Part shown: positions 1 to 4,726 of the stretch, one piece after another
How positions within the stretch are numbered: the first letter of the stretch is position 1
How the letters are laid out: each line of letters begins with the position of its first letter
Source of the DNA: Erysipelotrichaceae bacterium
GTDB taxonomy: Bacteria; Bacillota_I; Bacilli_A; Erysipelotrichales; Erysipelotrichaceae
Assembly: GCA_024681275.1 (NCBI GenBank)
Contig: JAILBD010000276.1
Location: 1 to 5,371 of the forward strand
Direction of reading: 5' to 3'
Length of the DNA: 5,371 bases
Made by a program: the position numbers and the translations under genes
The notes under the pieces: generated by a model
Database searches by the model: none
What the model was told of the DNA's origin: nothing
The model's input: only the letters and a program-made list of their open reading frames with translations

Positions 1-8
1 TCCTCCTC
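1..8 (-). promoter_or_regulatory. Shine-Dalgarno of a further gene beyond the left edge
   Basis: The minus strand reads GAGGAGGA here, 25 bases after the methyltransferase stop and at the last bases of the window. Its match to the anti-Shine-Dalgarno sequence and its position imply a start codon a few bases outside the window. No terminator-like hairpin lies in between, so the operon probably continues. Confidence 0.65.
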
Positions 9-33
9 ATATGCTTATTTATGTGATCCCGAA

Positions 34-639
34 TCATTCTTTTCTTTTACATTCGGTATAAACCATGGCGATCCGTGCAGCCATCTCTTTATGGAATAAA
101 ACATCCCACCCGTTTGCCTTCAGAAAATCCAGGTACTCTTCAGATGACCACTGATGTTCGAAACGTACCCCGGCAATCACCAGGATGAAGGACCAGATCC
201 TGCTCAAAATCGTTCCCTTATGTTCAACGAAGTTCGGGGCGATCAGTAATCCATCCGGTTTTAAAACGCGATCGATTTCTTTCAGGACCTTCTTTGGATC
301 AGGGACGATATGCAGGGCATTGGCGATGATGACGACATCAAAGAATTCATCCTGATAAGGAAGCTCTGCTGCATCCGCCTTCTCAAAAACAAGGTTGCCG
401 CTGTATGTCCCCTTTCTGGCCTCTGCGATCATCCCGTCCGAATAATCGGTCGCAATTATTTTCCTTGCATAAGGCGCAACGTGTTTCGCCAGCAGGCCCG
501 GACCTGTTGCGATCTCCAGAACGTCTTTATTCTTGATTCTCTCAGGGATCCTTTGATACATGAAATCATAGATGTGCTGATCGGCCTTCATGGCCTGTTT
601 GTAGATAGGCGCATACAGATCCCAGATCTTCTTATTCAT
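34..639 (-). CDS. Class I SAM-dependent methyltransferase (UbiE/Methyltransf_11 type)
   Basis: This 201-residue soluble methyltransferase transfers a methyl group from S-adenosylmethionine to a small acceptor. SAM-binding motifs are clear: motif I VLEIATGPG at 40-48, the ribose-binding acidic residue Asp65 in ATDYS, the adenine-side KADAAELPY at 87-95 with Asp89, motif II FDVVIIANALHIVPDP at 100-115, and motif III LKPDGLLIAPNF at about 126-137. The N-terminal WDLYAPIYKQ is the usual cap helix of this family. The length suits a minimal Methyltransf_11 protein. The ATG at 639 overlaps the preceding stop by 8 bases, with AAAGG about nine bases upstream. Its ending leaves 33 bases to the window edge, where a ribosome site for another gene appears. 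The substrate is unknown; UbiE-like proteins act on quinones, lipids, metabolites and even arsenic, so the name alone does not settle it. Confidence 0.92.
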   Translation of the reverse strand: MNKKIWDLYAPIYKQAMKADQHIYDFMYQRIPERIKNKDVLEIATGPGLLAKHVAPYARKIIATDYSDGMIAEARKGTYSGNLVFEKADAAELPYQDEFFDVVIIANALHIVPDPKKVLKEIDRVLKPDGLLIAPNFVEHKGTILSRIWSFILVIAGVRFEHQWSSEEYLDFLKANGWDVLFHKEMAARIAMVYTECKRKE

Positions 640-1354
640 AACGGCTTTCCTTTCCTTCTGCAGATCTGCTCATGATCAACAGTCCCGTCAGCATAAACAG
701 CGATCCAATCGATATCCAGCCAGTTACCAGAGCATTGGTCAAAGCGTAATCTCCGATCGCTTTCAAGGGAATGGCAATGATCAGTCCGGAAAGCGGATTG
801 AAGATACAGCACCGCTTCGGATAAGGCGTATGGCCTTTTCGAAAAGACTTGAATTGTACGACGGAGGTCAGGATATAGAAGATGAAAAACAGGATCGTGA
901 CAGGAAGAAGAAAAGAAGAAGCGGATCGGATGATCGCAGACGCCGCGTTCTCAGGGTCCAACCGGTACAGCATCTTTCCAAGATAAACGATCATACAGCA
1001 AAGCACATGTGTCAGTGCGCCAAATGTCAGCATCCCCAGCAGTCCGGAGCGATAGGCATGCGCATCCTTCTTTGAATAAGGAACGATCAGCCTGTAAATA
1101 CCGAAGTAACTCAGAACTTCCAAAGGGATTCCGATCAGTCCCAGGATGGCCGATAATACGATCCGCAGATCGGATACAGTCAGGTATCTGGAAAAATAAA
1201 GATCAAAACCGTTCAGGCTTTCATCGCATATGCCCCAGCCCAGGATCGCGTCTCCCGCCAGTACGATAATACCTGCAAAAATGCCGACTTTCATCAGATG
1301 GCGTATCCTGTTCCAGTCGGGTTTGCTTTCTATTCCCAGTTCATTGAATTCCAT
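632..1354 (-). CDS. Six-helix membrane protein, DUF6796-like
   Basis: This 240-residue multi-pass membrane protein has about six hydrophobic segments, near residues 21-41, 66-91, 103-125, 148-168, 186-200 and 212-228. Notable residues are LAGDAILGWG (32-41), with an Asp inside the first helix; GALTHVLCC (112-120), with a buried His and paired Cys; and CCIFNPLSG (182-190), which begins the fifth segment. The pattern of GD..LG in helix 1 and FNP before helix 5 resembles a Bacillota membrane family annotated DUF6796; I assign that from memory with moderate confidence. The ATG at 1354 has AGGAG eight bases upstream. A TTG at 1384 in the same frame would add ten residues but lacks a good site. It sits 19 bases after the membrane pair and overlaps the methyltransferase by 8 bases. 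The function is unknown. Confidence 0.78.
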   Translation of the reverse strand: MEFNELGIESKPDWNRIRHLMKVGIFAGIIVLAGDAILGWGICDESLNGFDLYFSRYLTVSDLRIVLSAILGLIGIPLEVLSYFGIYRLIVPYSKKDAHAYRSGLLGMLTFGALTHVLCCMIVYLGKMLYRLDPENAASAIIRSASSFLLPVTILFFIFYILTSVVQFKSFRKGHTPYPKRCCIFNPLSGLIIAIPLKAIGDYALTNALVTGWISIGSLFMLTGLLIMSRSAEGKESRYE

Positions 1355-1362
1355 GTGTATAT

Positions 1363-1367
1363 CTCCT
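1363..1367 (-). promoter_or_regulatory. Ribosome binding site that sets the six-helix protein start
   Basis: AGGAG on the minus strand lies eight bases before the ATG at 1354. It sits inside the extension that a TTG start at 1384 would add, so it favours the shorter protein. Confidence 0.75.
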
Positions 1368-1373
1368 ACCTTC

Positions 1374-1853
1374 TCATAGAACAACTATGACAACCGCCGT
1401 GATCAAAGACCCCGCCAGCCATATCAGGCTCAGGATCCCCCTTTTCTTTAATACCTGTTCCCAGGTCTGCACATAGGGGATCTCCTTGACTTCCTCGATC
1501 AGCCAGAACGTGTCGTTCCCCACCCAGATCCTGTCGATCATTATCCCGTCATACCAGTTCATCGCTTCCAGGAACAGTAATGACTGCAGGTAAGCTGTTC
1601 CAAAGTCACGCACTCCGTTGACATAACGGATGATAATGACCAGCAATACGGCCATGATACCTGTAAAAACGATCAGGAAGATCTTCCTTCTTTTTTTCAC
1701 TTCTTCCCTGTCGGACAGTTTCAGTTCGTAGACTTTTTCCTGCACTTCCTTCGGATAGAAATACAGACAGTCCAAAGGACTCTTTCCGGCAAAGAACCTG
1801 ACAAGGACCGTAAAAACAAAACAATATATGATAAGTTCGATCGCAAGCTTCAT
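1374..1853 (-). CDS. Small four-helix membrane protein, copy B of a tandem pair
   Basis: This 159-residue integral membrane protein has hydrophobic helices at about 4-21, 57-75, 86-111 and 140-158. The ATG at 1853 was chosen because it forms an ATGA overlap with the previous stop and has GAAGG six bases upstream. The frame stays open to 1970, but that extension lies wholly inside the previous gene and has no ribosome site. Blocks shared with the preceding protein are YPKEVQE (33-39), NGVRDFG (79-85) and YDGIMID (101-107), each at nearly the same place relative to the helices. A charged segment rich in Lys and Arg (45-57) precedes helix 2, probably on the cytoplasmic side. Later landmarks are WVGNDTFW (110-117) and PYVQTWEQVLKKRG (126-139). 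The function is unknown. It resembles uncharacterised membrane proteins I associate with Clostridia, a memory-based impression. Confidence 0.82.
   Translation of the reverse strand: MKLAIELIIYCFVFTVLVRFFAGKSPLDCLYFYPKEVQEKVYELKLSDREEVKKRRKIFLIVFTGIMAVLLVIIIRYVNGVRDFGTAYLQSLLFLEAMNWYDGIMIDRIWVGNDTFWLIEEVKEIPYVQTWEQVLKKRGILSLIWLAGSLITAVVIVVL
1850..1853 (-). other. ATGA stop/start overlap between the two membrane copies
   Basis: The TGA of copy A overlaps the ATG of copy B, with GAAGG six bases before the ATG. Coupled translation suits two proteins that assemble with each other, though assembly is inferred. Confidence 0.85.
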
Positions 1854-2353
1854 AAATGACCTTCGATCAGTACACAGGCAAAAGAAAGAAACGCGCAAAA
1901 GAAAGGATAGAGGACGATCCTGGTCAGCTGTTCCCTTCTGTTGAAGCCAAAGGAATGATAGCCTTCGCATCCTTGCGTTTCAGGGTAATAATGCTGAAAG
2001 AAATGCGACTTCGTCAGAAGGAAATAATCCAGGAAGATGATGTCGAAAGCCTTCAGCAGATAGGACATGATCAGGAAACGAAAGAAGAAATCCCAGAAGC
2101 CGAAACCGTTTCTGATCCCGTCATAAGCGCCATAGACATAGGTACCGGCATAGACCGCTGCGCAAAGCATCAGCAGAAACCATCCCAGATATCTCTGACC
2201 CGGATAATCCTCATCGTGTTCAAGGGCAACTTCCTGTATATCCTTCGGAGCGCTCGTAAACAGTCTCTTATCTTTCACCATGCCTACCGCGATCCATAAA
2301 AGCAGGAATAGATCGATCATCAGAACAAATCCAAGCAGTATCGTCAGTTTCAT
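1850..2353 (-). CDS. Small four-helix membrane protein, copy A of a tandem pair
   Basis: This 167-residue integral membrane protein has four predicted hydrophobic helices at about residues 4-26, 55-77, 87-112 and 146-164. I do not recognise a named function. Recognisable blocks are APKDIQE (35-41) after the first helix, YDGIRNGFGF (77-86) at the start of the third, and FDIIFLDYF (103-111) inside it, with two acidic residues in a hydrophobic stretch. The next gene product shares these blocks in the same order, so the two are probably diverged copies. A His/Tyr-rich loop with a single Cys lies at about 117-135. The start overlaps the ATC-hydrolase-family stop as ATGA, with AAGGTGAG just upstream. 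It may form a hetero-oligomer with its partner; that is inference from pairing and size only. Confidence 0.82.
   Translation of the reverse strand: MKLTILLGFVLMIDLFLLLWIAVGMVKDKRLFTSAPKDIQEVALEHDEDYPGQRYLGWFLLMLCAAVYAGTYVYGAYDGIRNGFGFWDFFFRFLIMSYLLKAFDIIFLDYFLLTKSHFFQHYYPETQGCEGYHSFGFNRREQLTRIVLYPFFCAFLSFACVLIEGHL
2350..2353 (-). other. ATGA stop/start overlap, ATC-hydrolase family to membrane copy A
   Basis: The TGA of the soluble cysteine-rich protein overlaps the ATG of the first small membrane protein. AAGGTGAG lies just upstream. The overlap ties a soluble enzyme directly to a membrane partner. Confidence 0.85.
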
Positions 2354-2988
2354 AATCTCACCTTCTTCTTATACCCGCAGTCACAGTACGGACCGCCTGA
2401 GGCAAGCGTATGCTCCCTGATGAAATCGCAAACTCCTCCCGCCTCCGCCATACTGTAATCGAGATGACACATGGCAGGGATCGCTTCAGAGAGTCCGAGT
2501 TCTCTCATCAACGTGCAGATCCCGCATTTTGAAAACCGTGCTTCGTAGCCGCTTCCGTCTTCATAAGGATAAAGATCCATGTTCCAGGAATAGGGATTCC
2601 TGTCGCCGTCCTTCCTTCTCTCGGTCTCTTCCATCTGTTTCATATCTTTCTTTGTGAATTTGAGTTTTCCCATATTCTTACAGAACAGTTTCATCGGCTT
2701 TGTCATCATGGCCTTCTCATAATATTCACTCAGTTCCTCTATCGAAGGCAGCTTCTCCATGTTCAGGCAGAAGGATGAATACATCGCACAGGAAAGGATA
2801 TTCATTTTGAAGCGGTCTTTCTTTTCGAATTCAGGAAGATCTTTTATGATCTCCCGGTATTTCTTTTTCGCTTTCTGTGTGATCAGGATGGCTTCATCCT
2901 TCTTATAGCCCAGCACATCGCAGAGCCTTTCTCTGAAGGATCTTTCAAACAGCATCCACATTCCTATCGGCATTCCCGCATATTTCAT
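2350..2988 (-). CDS. L-2-amino-thiazoline-4-carboxylic acid hydrolase family protein
   Basis: This 212-residue protein looks like a member of the family named for L-2-amino-thiazoline-4-carboxylate (ATC) hydrolase (PF14196). The characterised Pseudomonas enzyme opens the thiazoline ring of ATC to give N-carbamoyl-L-cysteine. Visible hallmarks are the N-terminal KYAGMPIGMW (2-11), a Lys-rich helical region (about 29-60), DRNPYSWNM (129-137), YPYEDGSGYEARF (140-152), then a cysteine-rich half with CGIC (155-158), CHLDY (174-178), AGGVCDF (183-189) and GGPYCDCGYKKK (198-209). It has no signal peptide or membrane helix. The clustered Cys and His residues suggest a metal- or thiol-based active site, which is inference. 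It is joined to both neighbours by 4-base ATGA overlaps. No N-carbamoyl-cysteine amidohydrolase is present here, so a role in cysteine production is not supported. Most bacterial members are uncharacterised and the substrate may differ. Confidence 0.8.
   Translation of the reverse strand: MKYAGMPIGMWMLFERSFRERLCDVLGYKKDEAILITQKAKKKYREIIKDLPEFEKKDRFKMNILSCAMYSSFCLNMEKLPSIEELSEYYEKAMMTKPMKLFCKNMGKLKFTKKDMKQMEETERRKDGDRNPYSWNMDLYPYEDGSGYEARFSKCGICTLMRELGLSEAIPAMCHLDYSMAEAGGVCDFIREHTLASGGPYCDCGYKKKVRL
2985..2988 (-). other. ATGA stop/start overlap, MBL hydrolase to ATC-hydrolase family
   Basis: The ATG of the ATC-hydrolase-family gene and the TGA of the metallo-hydrolase share two bases. AAGGGAG lies about nine bases upstream of the ATG. 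This arrangement usually couples translation and keeps the two products at related levels. Confidence 0.85.
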
Positions 2989-3890
2989 CTTTCGTCACTC
3001 CCTTTCTGTTCTCTGACAGAACTGTCCCTGTTTTTCTTTCTCAGCATCTCTGTCTGCGCTTTTTCTCTTGTATCGTCGCTTTCGTCGTATGCATCATAAG
3101 GTGCTTCAGGATCATCGGTGATCTGTTTCTTCAGGAAGGTGCACAGCCTGTCGCGATAGGCAAAACTGAAATCCAGGTCATCGCTGTATCCCGTATGTCC
3201 GGTGATGACCAGAGGATGGATGTCTTTTTCTTTCAAATACTTTTCCAGTTTCTCCAGAGACTGTACTGCAAGCCTGTTATCTTCGGCCAAAGCATCGATG
3301 AAACTGTAGCCGCCGTCATAACCGAACCAGATCGTATCACCGGTAAACAGATATCTGTCATCGATCAGATAAACCATGTGTCCCCAGGTATGTCCCGGTA
3401 CCAGCAGGGCTTCAACCTTTATGTCATTGATATAGAAAACCTCTTTGTCTTTGAGAAGAGTCTTGGGATTGCTGATATGAAGCAGAGACAGCTTGAAGAG
3501 TCCGTACATCACTTTTCTTCTGACTTCCCCTGTCAGGTATCTGTTCTCGACCTCCCCGACATAGATCATTGCGTCCCTGAACAACAGATCGCTGTCGTCT
3601 TCGATCGCTCCAACATGATCGGTATCCTGATGGGTGATCAGGATATGTTTGATATCGGAAGGATCGATGTCGAGCCATTTCATCTTCTCTCTCAGACGTT
3701 CATAGTTGTATCCGGCATCGATCATGATCGTCGTACCGTTTTTCGTATAGAAAAAGATGTTTGCGACAAATTCCCTGATGCAGGAAACATGTTCGTCGAT
3801 CCTCCCCGTATTCAAAGGCTTGAAGATCTTCTTGCCTCTGAACAAAAGCGACATCGATTTCTCCTGCATTTTCGAATCAAAACGTGACAT
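2985..3890 (-). CDS. Metallo-beta-lactamase-fold hydrolase, HxDxDH variant
   Basis: This 301-residue protein of the MBL superfamily is probably cytosolic and hydrolyses a thioester, lactone or similar substrate through a bound metal centre. The metal motifs are in order: IDAG at 57-60; THQDTDHVG at 86-94 with His87, Asp89, Asp91 and His92; PGHTWGH at 165-171 with His167; FTGDT at 182-186 with Asp185; and TGHTGY at 230-235 with His232. The usual HxHxDH motif is HxDxDH here, so Asp89 stands where the second His normally binds metal. After about residue 250 comes a highly charged tail rich in Asp, Glu, Lys and Arg, which does not look like part of the fold. The start has AAAGGAGG six bases upstream. 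A second AGGAG also precedes Met13, so a shorter form is possible. The gene overlaps the alpha/beta hydrolase by 14 bases and ends in ATGA with the next gene. Confidence 0.92.
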   Translation of the reverse strand: MSRFDSKMQEKSMSLLFRGKKIFKPLNTGRIDEHVSCIREFVANIFFYTKNGTTIMIDAGYNYERLREKMKWLDIDPSDIKHILITHQDTDHVGAIEDDSDLLFRDAMIYVGEVENRYLTGEVRRKVMYGLFKLSLLHISNPKTLLKDKEVFYINDIKVEALLVPGHTWGHMVYLIDDRYLFTGDTIWFGYDGGYSFIDALAEDNRLAVQSLEKLEKYLKEKDIHPLVITGHTGYSDDLDFSFAYRDRLCTFLKKQITDDPEAPYDAYDESDDTREKAQTEMLRKKNRDSSVREQKGSDER

Positions 3891-4656
3891 CCCGCTCCTC
3901 CTTTCTCATCATCTCTTTCAGCCGTTTCGCCATCTCCTCAGGTCTCAGCAGAGCAAGGCCTGCATGGCCGATGTCTTTGAATTCCCTGAATGTTGTCCGA
4001 GGTATCTTTTCTTTCACGTAAGCGATATCCTGTTTTCTTTCTTTGGCTTCTCTCTCCGCATACCAGTATTCGATCCGTTCACAGTCTGTTTCAAATCGAT
4101 CGGGCAGATCGTAATTGTTGCAGGAATCAAACGTATTCCATATCGTCCTGAAGCTGATCATCTTCAGCACCTTCGCGACATATTCGAGATCTTCCTTTGA
4201 ATACTCATCGGTCGAAAAGGCCTTCTCCAGCAGCCTGATGCCGCCAAGTTTCCCCATGCAGATCAGCAGGAAATCCTTTAAGGCGATCAGTCTGGTGATG
4301 ATCCAGGGAAGCTGATAAGGAGTGATCCCGCCGTCGATGACTGCAGACTTTACCGGTATTCTTCCATCTGCCAGAAAGCGCAGCACGATGGAGCCTCCCA
4401 TGGAACAGCCATAGATGCAGCTGACTTCTTTGATCCCTTCCTCGATCAGCTGATCTTCCAGCAGACCGGCTATTTCTTCGACGGAAGAGAAATCGCTCTT
4501 CTGCTTCGGATCATATCCGTGCAGTACAGGAATCAGCACATGAAAATCCTTTTCCAGCAAGGGAACGACATATTCGAAATAGTCCCACATCACCAGTGAA
4601 GGATGGATCAGAACGATCGTCTCCATATTTTCAATACCGAACTGTTGGATCCTCAT
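3877..4656 (-). CDS. Alpha/beta hydrolase fold protein
   Basis: This is a 259-residue serine hydrolase of the alpha/beta fold, probably cytosolic, since it has no signal peptide or membrane helix. The oxyanion-side motif LIHPSL is at residues 16-21. The nucleophile elbow GCSMGG is at 83-88 with Ser85 as the likely nucleophile. A VIDGG strand end is at 106-110, a lid-like helical insert spans about 112-175, and the catalytic His is in DIGHAGLALL near His231. The acid is less clear: YWYAERE (about 197-203) sits where 'G..D' usually lies, so Glu203 may replace Asp. An ATG exists 18 bases upstream (4674) but lacks a ribosome site; the chosen ATG has AGGAG eight bases before it. The 3' end overlaps the metallo-hydrolase start by 14 bases. 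The family includes esterases, lactonases, amidases and haloperoxidase-like enzymes, so the substrate cannot be assigned. Confidence 0.88.
   Translation of the reverse strand: MRIQQFGIENMETIVLIHPSLVMWDYFEYVVPLLEKDFHVLIPVLHGYDPKQKSDFSSVEEIAGLLEDQLIEEGIKEVSCIYGCSMGGSIVLRFLADGRIPVKSAVIDGGITPYQLPWIITRLIALKDFLLICMGKLGGIRLLEKAFSTDEYSKEDLEYVAKVLKMISFRTIWNTFDSCNNYDLPDRFETDCERIEYWYAEREAKERKQDIAYVKEKIPRTTFREFKDIGHAGLALLRPEEMAKRLKEMMRKEERDVTF
3897..3904 (-). promoter_or_regulatory. Strong Shine-Dalgarno inside the upstream gene
   Basis: AAAGGAGG on the minus strand ends six bases before the metallo-hydrolase ATG. It lies within the last codons of the alpha/beta hydrolase gene, fixes the overlapping start and suggests re-initiation by ribosomes finishing that gene. 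Confidence 0.8.
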
Positions 4657-4726
4657 CTTCGAAACTCCTCGCATTCTAAACGGGTTTCAGGAAATCTTCC
4701 TATAAAATACTCACCACATAATGGTC
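4657..4726 (-). other. 70-base intergenic gap with weak inverted repeats
   Basis: This is the longest gap in the window. On the minus strand, CCTAT (starting just inside the upstream gene) and ATAGG form the arms of an imperfect inverted repeat at 4699-4733, enclosing ACCA/TGGT. A second short one, AGGAA-GAT-TTCCT, lies at 4689-4701. Neither is GC-rich nor followed by a T-run, so neither is a convincing intrinsic terminator. A TAGAAT hexamer at about 4674-4679 resembles a -10 box but has no matching -35 and would place the transcript start almost on the ribosome site. I see no clear promoter, so read-through from the upstream methyltransferase gene is plausible. Confidence 0.4.
4665..4669 (-). 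promoter_or_regulatory. Ribosome binding site that sets the alpha/beta hydrolase start
   Basis: AGGAG on the minus strand lies eight bases before the ATG at 4656. It lies downstream of the alternative ATG at 4674, which has only CCCGTTTAGA in front of it. This supports the shorter, 259-residue protein. Confidence 0.8.

Noticed and set aside
1854..1970. An N-terminal extension of the second small membrane protein to a start at 1970
   Set aside because: It lies wholly within the preceding gene in another frame, has no ribosome site, and the ATG at 1853 has both a ribosome site and an ATGA overlap.
1856..2299. A 147-codon plus-strand frame opposite the first small membrane protein
   Set aside because: Its composition is that of a reverse-strand shadow, it has no domain, and the minus-strand gene there is bounded by ATGA overlaps on both sides.
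3424..3678. An 84-codon minus-strand frame inside the metallo-hydrolase gene
   Set aside because: It overlaps the region encoding the conserved HxDxDH motif in another frame, has Arg/Ser/Gln-rich composition typical of out-of-frame reading, and has no supporting start signal.
3195..3887. A 230-codon open frame on the plus strand opposite the metallo-hydrolase gene
   Set aside because: It is fully antisense to a gene with clear metal-binding motifs, has no ribosome site or recognisable domain, and mirrors the codon pattern of the real gene.
4674..4679. TAGAAT as a -10 promoter box before the alpha/beta hydrolase gene
   Set aside because: No -35 match lies 15-18 bases upstream, and transcription from it would begin at the ribosome binding site, leaving almost no leader.
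4689..4701. The AGGAA-GAT-TTCCT hairpin as an intrinsic terminator
   Set aside because: The stem is only five pairs, is not GC-rich, and is followed by GAAACCCG instead of a run of T.
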